Under the pieces are notes generated by a model that worked only from the letters and a program-made list of their open reading frames with translations, did no database searches and was not told where the DNA came from. DNA of 64,000 bases, taken from Verrucomicrobiales bacterium. Lineage in GTDB: Bacteria; Verrucomicrobiota; Verrucomicrobiia; Verrucomicrobiales; DEV007. Position 1 is the stretch's first letter; the number at the start of each line of letters is the position of its first letter. A program made the position numbers and the translations under genes. Below, piece by piece: positions 43,528-52,923 of the stretch. Location: contig JARGPI010000003.1 in the NCBI GenBank assembly GCA_029213005.1, forward strand, positions 1 through 64,000. The letters run 5' to 3'.

Positions 43528-43588
43528 TCAATAGGGTGTTGTTAAAAATAAGCCGATTCCGGTCGGTCGAACAACCTTTTGCCACTAT

Positions 43589-44956
43589 ATGAAAGTAAGA
43601 AGAAACTTGGGAATCCTGTCAGTAACTATTTCACTTCTTTGGGCTCCATTGAGAAGTGATGCTGATCTGCTGGATGTTGAAAAAGACACGCTGAAATTTG
43701 GTTTTATTAAACTCACCGATTGTGCGCCGATCGTAATTGCTAAAGAAAAAGGCTTTTTCGATGACGAGGGTCTCAGTGTCACTGTGGAGGCTCAGGGTAA
43801 CTGGAAGGAATTGCTAAACCGTGTTATTACCGGCGACCTCGATGGAGCTCACATGCTCGCCGGTCAACCTATCGGTGCCACCGTTGGGTTTGGAACTCAG
43901 GCTGACATTATGACGGCCTACAGCCTCGATTACAACGGGAACGGAATTACAGTGTCCAACGAACTATGGGCAAAGATGAAACCGGCGATCCCGAAGGATG
44001 CCGACGGCAAGCCGATTCATCCCATCACTGCCGACAGTCTGAAGCCGATCGCAGAGCAGGCCATCGCGGATAATGCGAAACTCAAAATGGGGATGGTGTT
44101 TCCGGTATCGACCCACAATTACGAAATACGCTACTGGTTGGCGGCTTCGGGTATTAAGCCTGGCTTCTATTTCGATCCCGAGAGCGGTCAGGTAGATGTG
44201 CCGGGTTTTATGAACGGTCAGGTCGAGCTTTCCGTGACGCCGCCGCCACAAATGCCACAAACGCTGGAGCAGGGCACTATTGTTGGCTATTGCGTCGGGG
44301 AGCCGTGGAATCAGCAGGCGGTAGTAAAGGGCATCGGGGTGCCGGTTACGACCAACTACGATATCTGGAAAAACAATCCGGAAAAAGTCTTCGGTGTTTC
44401 GAAAGATTGGGCGGAAAAGAATCCCAATACCTGGATTGCAGTGACCAAGGCGCTAATCAGAGCCGGTCACTGGTTGGATGCTGCTCCCGAAAACCGAGTC
44501 GAAGCGGCCCAAATCCTTTCCCAGCCGAATTACGTCGGAGCACCGGTGGATGTTATCAGCGCGAGTATGACTGGAACCTTTGAGTTTGAAAAAGGGGACA
44601 AAAGAGAGATGCCCGACTTTAACGTCTTCTTTCGTCACAACGCCAGTTATCCCTACTATAGCGATTGTGTCTGGTTCCTGACCCAGATGGTTCGGTGGGG
44701 ACAAATTACCGAGCAGAAGCCGGATCAATACTTCGACGATATGGCGAAAAAGATCTATCGCCCCGATGTCTATATCCGGGCGGTTGAGGAACTGATCGAT
44801 GACGGGGAGTTCGTGAAAGAAGATTTTTCCGAGGCTTATTCCGCCTTTGAAAATGGAGGGTATAAAGCTCCCACTTCGGACTTTATCGACGGGAAAAAAT
44901 ACGACGGAAGAAAACCGAACGAATACATCAAGTCCTTCGATATCGGACTTAAATAG
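43589..44956 (+). CDS. nrtA: Nitrate/nitrite ABC transporter substrate-binding protein
   Basis: A protein of 455 aa with an N-terminal hydrophobic signal stretch ([14 protein letters not shown]). The CmpA/NrtA family blocks are [61 protein letters not shown] and [12 protein letters not shown]. The large size fits the NrtA branch better than sulfonate-type binders. Bicarbonate (CmpA) is the alternative, but the operon context with nitrate and nitrite reductases points to nitrate. First gene of an eight-gene operon. Confidence 0.92.
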   Translation: MKVRRNLGILSVTISLLWAPLRSDADLLDVEKDTLKFGFIKLTDCAPIVIAKEKGFFDDEGLSVTVEAQGNWKELLNRVITGDLDGAHMLAGQPIGATVGFGTQADIMTAYSLDYNGNGITVSNELWAKMKPAIPKDADGKPIHPITADSLKPIAEQAIADNAKLKMGMVFPVSTHNYEIRYWLAASGIKPGFYFDPESGQVDVPGFMNGQVELSVTPPPQMPQTLEQGTIVGYCVGEPWNQQAVVKGIGVPVTTNYDIWKNNPEKVFGVSKDWAEKNPNTWIAVTKALIRAGHWLDAAPENRVEAAQILSQPNYVGAPVDVISASMTGTFEFEKGDKREMPDFNVFFRHNASYPYYSDCVWFLTQMVRWGQITEQKPDQYFDDMAKKIYRPDVYIRAVEELIDDGEFVKEDFSEAYSAFENGGYKAPTSDFIDGKKYDGRKPNEYIKSFDIGLK

Positions 44957-44997
44957 ATAACAGAGAGAGTTGGGATTCGAGTTCCAAAAATTGAATT

Positions 44998-46242
44998 ATG
45001 AGTGCATCTATTGTTGATACAGCTACTAACAGTGCTGATGAGAAAGCTTTCAGGAAGCCCGGGATTCGGTACAATCCGAATCGAGTTGCCCATAACTTAA
45101 ATAAACTCGGCCTGGGCTATTTCTCACCATTTGCGCGGTTGATCGGGAGGGACGAACCGGCTAAGCAGGTTCGGGAAATCCTGACTAACACCCTGCTCCC
45201 GGTGGTCGCATTTGCTGTCTTTATTCTGATATGGAGTGTTCTGGCCTCGATTGTGAAGACCGACAGTGTGCAGATCCCGAGTCCTCATCAGTCATGGTAC
45301 GCATTGACCGGAAAGGCGATTCCGCTACTGGGGCATCCTTTTCCGGACAGTGTCGACGGACACTCAAAACCCTACTTTGCGGAGAACGAAGGCCTCGATC
45401 CTAAATCGATCAATGGCTTTGCCGCAGCTGAAAAGGCGAACGCGCAGAAATATTACGTTTCGCAAAATGAGCGGGTTCAGAAGTTTAAAGACCGGGCCAC
45501 AGCAGCTGAAAAAGAGGGCGATTCGGAGAAAGCGGAAAAATACCGGGGGAATGCTGAGATGTTCGCCTCGAAGACCTATCAGGGGAACAAGACCTTCTAT
45601 GATCAGATTTGGATTTCTCTATTAACGATTCTGATCGGTTTTGTCATCGCAACTTTGATCGCCATACCTATCGGAGTGTTGTGCGGGATTTCGCCACTAT
45701 TCAACGTGGCGGTGAATCCGCTGATTCAACTTTTCAAGCCAGTCAGTCCGCTTGCCTGGTTTCCAATCGTGTTTGTGCTCACTACCTGGGGAATCGATAC
45801 CCCACCGAGTGATTCGATTTGGCAGAGAGCCCTGTGGACCTCCGCTGGTGTGGTGATGCTCTGTTCGCTCTGGCCGACATTGATCAACACCGCTGTGGGA
45901 GTGGCCTCGGTTGATCGGGATCACCTCAACGTCGCCAAGGTCCTGAAACTAGGTTGGTTCAAACGGATCTGGAAGATTGTTTTGCCGGCCTCGCTGCCGC
46001 TGATCTTCACCGGGCTTCGTTTATCGATTGGCGTGGGCTGGATGGTTCTGATTGCTGCCGATATGATGGCGCAAAACCAGGGTCTCGGGAAGTTCGTCTG
46101 GGATATGTATCAGAACGGTGACACGATGAGCACCGCTCAAATCATTGTCGCAGTTTTTGTCATCGGAGGCATCGGGTTCTTTTTGGATCGAATTATGCTT
46201 GTCTTCCAGCGTCTTGTCACTTTCGAGGACCAGTCAATCTAA
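44998..46242 (+). CDS. nrtB: Nitrate ABC transporter permease with a periplasmic insertion
   Basis: A protein of 414 aa, longer than the usual 270-280 of NrtB. One TM helix (LLPVVAFAVFILIWSVLAS) sits near residues 66-84. A charged, helical insert of about 90 residues follows (residues 115-205, for example VQKFKDRATAAEKEGDSEKAE). The binding-protein-dependent permease domain then runs to the end (GVLCGISPLFNVAVNPLIQLFK, LPASLPLIFTGLRLSIGVGWM with the EAA-like loop). It pairs with the two ATPases downstream. The insert is the odd part and may contact NrtA or the porin. Confidence 0.9.
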   Translation: MSASIVDTATNSADEKAFRKPGIRYNPNRVAHNLNKLGLGYFSPFARLIGRDEPAKQVREILTNTLLPVVAFAVFILIWSVLASIVKTDSVQIPSPHQSWYALTGKAIPLLGHPFPDSVDGHSKPYFAENEGLDPKSINGFAAAEKANAQKYYVSQNERVQKFKDRATAAEKEGDSEKAEKYRGNAEMFASKTYQGNKTFYDQIWISLLTILIGFVIATLIAIPIGVLCGISPLFNVAVNPLIQLFKPVSPLAWFPIVFVLTTWGIDTPPSDSIWQRALWTSAGVVMLCSLWPTLINTAVGVASVDRDHLNVAKVLKLGWFKRIWKIVLPASLPLIFTGLRLSIGVGWMVLIAADMMAQNQGLGKFVWDMYQNGDTMSTAQIIVAVFVIGGIGFFLDRIMLVFQRLVTFEDQSI

Positions 46243-46254
46243 CCGCTACCGAAC

Positions 46255-47151
46255 ATGGCATATATAGAATTGAATAACGTATCGATTGGTTTTGGTTCCG
46301 GGACAGCCCGGGCCGAAGTCTTGGAAGATGTCAATCTTCATATCGAAAAAGGGGAGTTCGTCGCGCTGCTCGGATACTCCGGAACCGGGAAATCCACGAT
46401 TATGAGCCTCATTGCCGGGCTGGTTCAACCGGACCGGGGCGAGGTAATCGTTAACGGCAAAAAGGTTGATGGCCCCAGCCCCGACCGGGGATTGGTGTTT
46501 CAAAACTACTCTTTGCTACCCTGGCTGGATGTCTATGACAACGTCGCCCTTGCGGTGAATGAGGTCTATGGAAACGACAGTTCCGCCGAGAAAGATAAAA
46601 GAATTCGTGAGGCCGTGGCACGGGTGAACCTCTCGCCTGCTTTGAAGAAGAAACCCGGCGAGTTATCCGGGGGAATGAGGCAGAGAAATGCGGTCGCCCG
46701 CACATTGTCGATGAATCCGGATGTTCTCTTGCTGGATGAACCGCTCAGTGCGCTCGACGCGCTGACCCGTTCGGTGATTCAGGACCAGATTCTCGAAATT
46801 TGGAAAGAATTGGATCAGACCATTGTACTGGTCACCAACGATGTCGATGAGGGGTTATATATGGCTGACCGGGTCATACCCATTAGTATAGGGCCACCCG
46901 CAACGCTCGGCGCTGAGACGCGGGTCGATTTTGATCGTCCCCGCGATCGTCAGGAAATTTTGACCGATCAGAAGTACCAAAGTCTCCGGGAGGATGTGAT
47001 TGGCTTTCTACTTGATCAGAAAGCAAAAGAGCGCGCCGAAGCCTCTTCCAAAAGTGTCATGCTCCCCAATATCAAACCGATGGACATCAGTCGGCACAAG
47101 CCTGCCTGGTATCGCGGGTTGAAACCTAAACCTAAAAAAGCATTAGCCTAG
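46255..47151 (+). CDS. nrtC: Nitrate ABC transporter ATP-binding protein (first of two)
   Basis: A protein of 298 aa. Walker A is GYSGTGKST, signature LSGGMRQR, Walker B VLLLDEP and H-loop replaced by VTNDVDEG (N in place of H). It has an extra C-terminal tail of about 45 residues ending KPKKALA. It lacks the NrtA-like C-terminal domain that cyanobacterial NrtC carries; a free NasS-like protein is encoded nearby in its place. It lies 12 bp after nrtB. Confidence 0.88.
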   Translation: MAYIELNNVSIGFGSGTARAEVLEDVNLHIEKGEFVALLGYSGTGKSTIMSLIAGLVQPDRGEVIVNGKKVDGPSPDRGLVFQNYSLLPWLDVYDNVALAVNEVYGNDSSAEKDKRIREAVARVNLSPALKKKPGELSGGMRQRNAVARTLSMNPDVLLLDEPLSALDALTRSVIQDQILEIWKELDQTIVLVTNDVDEGLYMADRVIPISIGPPATLGAETRVDFDRPRDRQEILTDQKYQSLREDVIGFLLDQKAKERAEASSKSVMLPNIKPMDISRHKPAWYRGLKPKPKKALA

Positions 47152-47157
47152 TTAACG

Positions 47158-47970
47158 ATGAGTGCCTATTTCGAAGCTATAAACCTGGGTAAAACCTACA
47201 AAACGCCATCGGGCGACGCCGTGATCGTCGACGGGTTTGAGTTGACCATGAAAAAAGGAGAGTTTGTCTGTGTGTTAGGACACTCCGGATGCGGGAAATC
47301 CACCGTTCTTTCAATGGTCGCGGGACTCAATGAAATTTCGACCGGTTCGGTAATTCTCGATGGAACCGAGATAGAGGCGGCGAGTCCGGATCGGGGAGTG
47401 GTTTTTCAGTCACCCTGCCTGCTCCCCTGGATGACGACCTGGGATAATGTAATGCTGGGAGTCAACCAGGTCTATTACCACGCTTCGAAACAGGAGCGGA
47501 ATCAGATCGTGGAATATTATCTCACGGTGGTTGGCCTTGCCGATGCGATGAAAAAACGCCCTGGGGAGCTCTCCGCGGGAATGCGTCAGAGAGTCGGGCT
47601 GGCCAGAGCGTTCGCCCTGTCGCCGAAGATGTTATTGCTCGATGAGCCCTTCGGCATGCTCGACAAGCTGACAAAATTTGAGTTGCAGCAAGTCCTCCTC
47701 GATTTGTGGAACCGGGAGCGTCTCACTGCCATGATGATTACCCATGACGTCGACGAGGCTATTTATCTGGCGGACCGCGTTGTGATGATGACGAACGGTC
47801 CGGCCGCCCGTGTCGGGGAAATTGTTGAGATCGATTTTGAGCGTCCCAGAGACCGGAGGGAGTTGATGTTGGATCCGAGATATATCGAGTATCGAAAACA
47901 GCTCATCAGTTTTCTGGAAGAGAGAGTTTACCTACTGGATAGCCCTTCAAACAAAACCTTAGCCGCCTGA
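47158..47970 (+). CDS. nrtD: Nitrate ABC transporter ATP-binding protein (second)
   Basis: A protein of 270 aa. Walker A is GHSGCGKST, signature LSAGMRQR, Walker [10 protein letters not shown] and H-loop THDVDEA. It forms a heterodimer candidate with the preceding ATPase, 6 bp upstream. Unlike its partner, it keeps the H-loop histidine, so it probably provides the main catalytic site. Confidence 0.9.
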   Translation: MSAYFEAINLGKTYKTPSGDAVIVDGFELTMKKGEFVCVLGHSGCGKSTVLSMVAGLNEISTGSVILDGTEIEAASPDRGVVFQSPCLLPWMTTWDNVMLGVNQVYYHASKQERNQIVEYYLTVVGLADAMKKRPGELSAGMRQRVGLARAFALSPKMLLLDEPFGMLDKLTKFELQQVLLDLWNRERLTAMMITHDVDEAIYLADRVVMMTNGPAARVGEIVEIDFERPRDRRELMLDPRYIEYRKQLISFLEERVYLLDSPSNKTLAA

Positions 47971-47974
47971 AGTG

Positions 47975-49654
47975 ATGAGTATTGCTGTGCCTAAAATTCC
48001 TGAGAATGCCCCTTTTTCCCCGATTCAACGAAACTGGTTGGACGGATATATCGCTGCCCTACAGAGCGGTAGCGCATCGGGCTCTGCCGATTCAACTAAA
48101 GAAAAGGTCCTGGTTATCTACGCCAGTCAATCGGGGAACAGCGAGACGCTTGCGGAGGAGTTCGGGAGTCAACTTTCGTCCGCAGGGTTTTCTCCCCGGG
48201 TAGTCTGCGCCGAAGATTTTGAACCCGGAAATTTGGTGAATGAGAAATACCTGCTGTTGGTCACGAGCACCTGGGGAGAGGGTGATCCGCCGGATAATGC
48301 CGTCGATTTCTGGGGTGGTTTGAGCAGTGATGAGCAGCCGCGGCTCGAAAATTTGAAGTTTTCCGTGCTGGGGCTGGGCGATTCCAACTACATTGATTTC
48401 TGCGGTATGGGTAAAAAGTTCGATGCCCGCCTCGAAGAACTCGGGGCAAACCGGCTCTGTCCGAGAGGGGACTGCGACACGGACTTTGAAGAAACCGCCG
48501 CCGCGTGGTTCGCGATGTTTCAAGATAAACTTGGTGCCAAAGCCAGTTCTCTCCAGACTGCCGTCGTTACTGAGGGGTACTCCAAGAAAAATCCGTTTCC
48601 TGCCCAACTTATCGCCAACCGGAGGCTGAATGGAGATTCTTCGGAGAGAGATACCCGCCATTTTGAAATATCATTAGCCGGTTCCGGGATGTCTTATGAG
48701 GTCGGCGATGTGCTCGGGGTCTATCCTGAAAACGACCCGGAATTAGTGGACGAAATCCTCAAGGTTCTCAATCTGGAAGTGACCGACGAAGAGCGGGAAC
48801 AACTCGTTACCGACTATGATGTCTGCTCTATTTCTGCAAAATTTCTTGAGTCGTGGAATGCCCTGTCAGAGGCGCCATTGAATCTGACGGAGGATGAGAC
48901 ACGAGACTACCTTGCCAGTCATCAATTGATCGACTTGATTGAGGATGTCCCGGTCACTTTGACGTCTCTGGATCAGCTGACTGAGGGACTCCGGAAACTC
49001 GGGCCTCGACTCTATTCAATTTCCTCAAGTCCCAAAGCTCATGTCGATGAAGTACACCTGACCGTGGCGCGGGTTGAGTATGAAACCTTTGGTAAAGTAA
49101 AGAAAGGGGTCTGTTCCAACTATCTTTCCGACCGGGTGAGTGAGGAATGTAAAGTCCGGGTATTTCTTCAGCAGGTGAAGCATTTCAAGCTTCCCGAAGA
49201 TGGTAACGTTCCGGTAATCATGGTTGGCCCTGGTACCGGGATCGCGCCTTTCCGTGCGTTTTTGGAGGAGCGGGCTGCAACCGGGAGTGCTGGTGGTAAC
49301 TGGCTGTTCTTCGGGAATCCCCATGAGTCGACAGATTGGCTCTACCGTGAGGAGTTTGAGAGTATGCAGGAGTGCGGGGTTCTGACCCATTACTCAACAG
49401 CCTGGTCCAGAGATCAGGAGATCAAAGTCTACGTTCAGGATCGGATTCGCGAGAGTGGTGAAGAGCTCTGGAAGTGGATCGGGGAGCAGGGTGCTCATTT
49501 TTATGTATGTGGGGATGCCAAACGAATGGCGAAAGATGTAGAGGATGCTTTGAGATTTGTGATTGCCGAGTACGGCAAAATGGACCTCGAAGCTGCCGAT
49601 GACTACATCGCTAAACTGAAAAAAGAAAAACGATACCAGAGAGATGTCTATTAA
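47975..49654 (+). CDS. CysJ-like diflavin reductase serving nitrite reduction
   Basis: A protein of 559 aa from the ATG at 47975; GTG at 47972 directly precedes it. A flavodoxin-like FMN domain starts at VLVIYASQSGNSETLAEEF (about 45-63). The FAD domain shows LGPRLYSISSSPK, and the NADP domain VGPGTGIAPFRAFLEERAATG. The end KRYQRDVY matches E. coli CysJ. It would pass electrons from NADPH to the sirohaem enzyme encoded next, overlapping by 11 bp. The first 30 residues (MSIAVPKIP...QRNWLDGYIAAL) resemble the start of that enzyme. A role in sulfite reduction is the alternative. Confidence 0.88.
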   Translation: MSIAVPKIPENAPFSPIQRNWLDGYIAALQSGSASGSADSTKEKVLVIYASQSGNSETLAEEFGSQLSSAGFSPRVVCAEDFEPGNLVNEKYLLLVTSTWGEGDPPDNAVDFWGGLSSDEQPRLENLKFSVLGLGDSNYIDFCGMGKKFDARLEELGANRLCPRGDCDTDFEETAAAWFAMFQDKLGAKASSLQTAVVTEGYSKKNPFPAQLIANRRLNGDSSERDTRHFEISLAGSGMSYEVGDVLGVYPENDPELVDEILKVLNLEVTDEEREQLVTDYDVCSISAKFLESWNALSEAPLNLTEDETRDYLASHQLIDLIEDVPVTLTSLDQLTEGLRKLGPRLYSISSSPKAHVDEVHLTVARVEYETFGKVKKGVCSNYLSDRVSEECKVRVFLQQVKHFKLPEDGNVPVIMVGPGTGIAPFRAFLEERAATGSAGGNWLFFGNPHESTDWLYREEFESMQECGVLTHYSTAWSRDQEIKVYVQDRIRESGEELWKWIGEQGAHFYVCGDAKRMAKDVEDALRFVIAEYGKMDLEAADDYIAKLKKEKRYQRDVY

Positions 49655-51440
49655 CACAATACCCAAAGTGGTTGCCGGTGAAGCGATTCAACCCGAGCAG
49701 GAACAATGGCTTGATGGGTTCTTTTCCGGACTGAAAGACAAAGGGCTTACCTTTTCCGATGCGGAGCCGGAAGCAGGACCGTCGCCTAAGGTGAAGAAGA
49801 CAAATGAGGAAAAGTTGAAAGAGGAGCTTTTTCCTCTCGATGCCTACTCCGGCATCCTGAAAAAAGCCAAAAAGGACGAAGCTCCGGAAAAAGACGATAT
49901 TTTCCGGTTCAAGTGGAACGGCCTGTTCTGGCTCGCGCCGGTTCACGAGGGGTATATGTGTCGGCTCCGGATTCCGGGTGGAGAAGTCTCCGCAGCACAA
50001 CTGACTGAGCTCTCTAATATTTCGGACGATATCGCCTGGGGTTATCTACAGGTTACGACCCGCAACAATTTCCAACTTCGGGTGATTCAGCCCAAAGACA
50101 CCCCTGAGTTACTTCGCCGGATTCAGGACTGTGGACTGCATTCCCGGGGATCGGGCGCCGACAATTTGCGTAATTTCACGGCTAACCCCACCTCCGGGTT
50201 TGATCCTTACGAATTGATCGATGTGATGCCGCTAATCAAAGAACTGTCGGATTACATCGTGAATCATCTGGAGTTCTATGACCTACCCCGAAAGTTCAAT
50301 ATTTCCTACGACAGTGGCGGGATCATCGGGGTGGCCGAAGATACTAATGATATCGGTTTGCGGGCGATCAAACTACAGGAACCGCCTCCCGGACATCCTC
50401 TGGAAGGCGTCGTTCACGAGGGTATCTATTTCCAAATCATGTTGGGCGGCGTTTCGGGCCATAAAGAGTTCGCCGAGAACTGCCATGCGATTTGCCGTCC
50501 CGAGGATGCAACCGAGGTGGTTGCGGCTCTGACCCGGGTTTTTATCAGGAACGGTAACCGGGGAAATCGCGGCAAGGCGAGGATGATTTACTTGATCAAA
50601 GAATGGGGCTTTGAGAAATATCTCGATGAAACCCGCTCGCTGCTCGATGACGAGTTAATCAATTTTTCTTTCGATGACTCCTTGTATACCGATCTGATCG
50701 TTCCGCACGTCAAGCCGGAGGTGGCCCATCCTCAAATCGGAGTTCATCCGCAGAGCGAAGCCGGTAAAAACTGGCTGGGCGTCTATGTTCCGGTAGGTAT
50801 TCTCCAATCCGATGAGGCTCGCGCCATTGCTGACGTTGCCAATGAGTTCGGGAGCGGTCGGGTCCGCCTGACAATCTTTCAAAATCTGATTATTCCGGAT
50901 ATCCCTACTGAGCTGATTAAGGCTGCCGAGGAAAAGCTCGCAACTGCGGGACTGCGATGCACTGCCTCGAGCATTCGGGGTGGAGTATCTGCCTGCACCG
51001 GTAATCGCTACTGCAAATACGCTAGTTCAGACACCAAGGGGCATGCGATTGAAGTAGTGGATTACCTGGAGTCACGTCTGACTCTCGACAAACCATTGAA
51101 TATTCATGTGACGGGGTGCCCTCATTCCTGCGCGCAGCATTATATCGGAGATATAGGACTTCTCGCCTGCAAAGTGGCCGTAGAGGGCAGTGAGGCTCCG
51201 GTTGAGGGGTATCATGTCTTTGTGGGAGGTGGATTCGGTCCAGATAAAAAACGGCTGGGACGCCAATTGTTCAAGAGCGTTGCGGCGGGTAAAGAACTCA
51301 ATGAGAAGATTGAGGCTTTGTTGAAAGTCTATCTGGATAAGCGTTCGCCTAACGAGACCTTTCTCGATTTCTCGACTCGAAACGAGATTGAGGTACTGGA
51401 AAGCCTGACCTTAAAACAGCTGGAGGGTGTGGAGGTATGA
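49644..51440 (+). CDS. nirA: NirA-like sirohaem/4Fe-4S nitrite reductase
   Basis: A protein of 598 aa. Two sulfite/nitrite reductase ferredoxin-like halves are present. Iron-sulfur/sirohaem cysteines are in SACTGNRYCKYA and VTGCPHSCAQHYIGDIGL. GYLQVTTRNNFQLRVI and HSRGSGADNLRNFTANP are substrate-site blocks. The CPHSCAQ form and the nitrate operon context favour nitrite over sulfite. The N-terminus MSINTIPK...QEQWLDGFFSGL copies that of the diflavin reductase. It overlaps the previous gene by 11 bp and the next by 4 bp. Confidence 0.9.
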   Translation: MSINTIPKVVAGEAIQPEQEQWLDGFFSGLKDKGLTFSDAEPEAGPSPKVKKTNEEKLKEELFPLDAYSGILKKAKKDEAPEKDDIFRFKWNGLFWLAPVHEGYMCRLRIPGGEVSAAQLTELSNISDDIAWGYLQVTTRNNFQLRVIQPKDTPELLRRIQDCGLHSRGSGADNLRNFTANPTSGFDPYELIDVMPLIKELSDYIVNHLEFYDLPRKFNISYDSGGIIGVAEDTNDIGLRAIKLQEPPPGHPLEGVVHEGIYFQIMLGGVSGHKEFAENCHAICRPEDATEVVAALTRVFIRNGNRGNRGKARMIYLIKEWGFEKYLDETRSLLDDELINFSFDDSLYTDLIVPHVKPEVAHPQIGVHPQSEAGKNWLGVYVPVGILQSDEARAIADVANEFGSGRVRLTIFQNLIIPDIPTELIKAAEEKLATAGLRCTASSIRGGVSACTGNRYCKYASSDTKGHAIEVVDYLESRLTLDKPLNIHVTGCPHSCAQHYIGDIGLLACKVAVEGSEAPVEGYHVFVGGGFGPDKKRLGRQLFKSVAAGKELNEKIEALLKVYLDKRSPNETFLDFSTRNEIEVLESLTLKQLEGVEV

Positions 51441-52921
51441 TCAATGAGTCGGTTCGCACCCTGATCGACGAATTACTGGAAGATCAGCAGCAACTTACTG
51501 CGGTAGAGCGATTTTCGAAATTTCACGACGAAGCGCCTGCCGTAACTCCCGGCACCTACCGGGATCTGATCCCATTGGGTGCGCCAAAGGAAGGGGAGCA
51601 GTATGCGTTTGAAGTGGATCTCGATGCCTGTAGCGGATGTAAAGCCTGCGTGGTTGCCTGCCATAGTTTAAATGGGTTGGACGAATCGGAGTCGTGGCGC
51701 GATATCGGAACGTTAATTGGCGAAAAGGCGGAAGCTCAGGTCCACCAAACGGTGACGACGGCTTGTCACCATTGTGCCGATCCCGCGTGTTTGAATGGTT
51801 GTCCAACCCGGGCTTATGAAAAGGACAAGGATACTGGCGTGGTTCGCCATCTGGATGATCAATGTATAGGTTGCCGGTATTGTGAATTAAAATGCCCCTA
51901 CGGTGTTCCGAAATATAACGAACGCCTTGGTATCGTCCGGAAATGCGATATGTGTCATGGGCGGATCGCTCAGGGCGAGGCCCCTGCCTGCGTTCAGGCC
52001 TGTCCCAACGAGGCGATAAAAATTCGGGTAGTGAAAACGGCGGCGTTGCATGAAGTAAGCCGGATTGGGGTTTCTCTAGTTCCCGGCGCGGTTTCCAATG
52101 GGATAACCGTCCCTTCGACCAACTATCTGAATCTTTCGAAAAATTCAAAAGCGATCGATAGTGAATCGATAGAACCGGCCCATTCGCATCTTCCACTGGT
52201 TTGGATGCTGGTCTTTACTCAGGCGGGTGTCGGTGTGATGATTTTCAGTTGGTTAGCTGGCCTAACGCAGTCCAGTTTCTCCCTTTCTACCGCGATCGTC
52301 GGTGGTTTGCTTTTTTTCTCGGGCCTGGTCGGCAGTGTTCTTCATCTGGGTCAGCCTCTCAAAGCCTGGAAGGCTTTTCTGGGGTGGCGAACCTCGTGGC
52401 TGAGTCGGGAAATTATCTGTTTTGGCGCATTCGGAGGGCTCAGTTTTGTTTTCATTTTTCTACTGATGCTTAAACCGGTGCCGCCTCATTTTATTGGTGC
52501 AATAGGCGCTTTACTCCCGGTTCTGGGAAGTCTCGCCGTTTGGACCTCGGTAAGGGTTTACTCCGATACCCGTCGGCCCTTCTGGAGTGTCGGTAAAAAC
52601 TCGCTTCGCTTCGGTTGTGCCATGTTGGCGTTTGGGCTGATTGCATCGCCTTGGAGTGGGCTCGCTGCGATCCCGATAACCGCCGCGTTGCTGCTGGATC
52701 TCGCCATAGCCAAGGGAGCCTTTCCCGAACTCGATACCTCAACTCGATTAATGAATGGGCAACTCCGGGTGGGGTATCTCGTCCGGGTCTTAACCGCTGT
52801 GTTTGCGATGGTTGCGCTGGGTTTCCCGGTGGTCTCATTTGTTTCTCTACTGGTTTCGGAACTGGCCGCGAGGTATCTCTTTTTCCGGGCGGTTGAAGAG
52901 CCGTCCATGCCGGGAGTATAG
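51437..52921 (+). CDS. DmsB/NrfC-type 4x[4Fe-4S] protein fused to a DmsC-like membrane anchor
   Basis: A protein of 494 aa. The first half has four cysteine sets: [36 protein letters not shown] and [20 protein letters not shown]. From about residue 255 on there are eight hydrophobic helices ([19 protein letters not shown] onwards) like DmsC. A single polypeptide could thus take electrons from quinol and hand them to the nitrate reductase encoded immediately downstream (2-bp gap). The usual donor for an assimilatory enzyme is ferredoxin, flavodoxin or NADH, so this is unusual. Confidence 0.88.
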   Translation: MINESVRTLIDELLEDQQQLTAVERFSKFHDEAPAVTPGTYRDLIPLGAPKEGEQYAFEVDLDACSGCKACVVACHSLNGLDESESWRDIGTLIGEKAEAQVHQTVTTACHHCADPACLNGCPTRAYEKDKDTGVVRHLDDQCIGCRYCELKCPYGVPKYNERLGIVRKCDMCHGRIAQGEAPACVQACPNEAIKIRVVKTAALHEVSRIGVSLVPGAVSNGITVPSTNYLNLSKNSKAIDSESIEPAHSHLPLVWMLVFTQAGVGVMIFSWLAGLTQSSFSLSTAIVGGLLFFSGLVGSVLHLGQPLKAWKAFLGWRTSWLSREIICFGAFGGLSFVFIFLLMLKPVPPHFIGAIGALLPVLGSLAVWTSVRVYSDTRRPFWSVGKNSLRFGCAMLAFGLIASPWSGLAAIPITAALLLDLAIAKGAFPELDTSTRLMNGQLRVGYLVRVLTAVFAMVALGFPVVSFVSLLVSELAARYLFFRAVEEPSMPGV

Positions 52922-52923
52922 TT

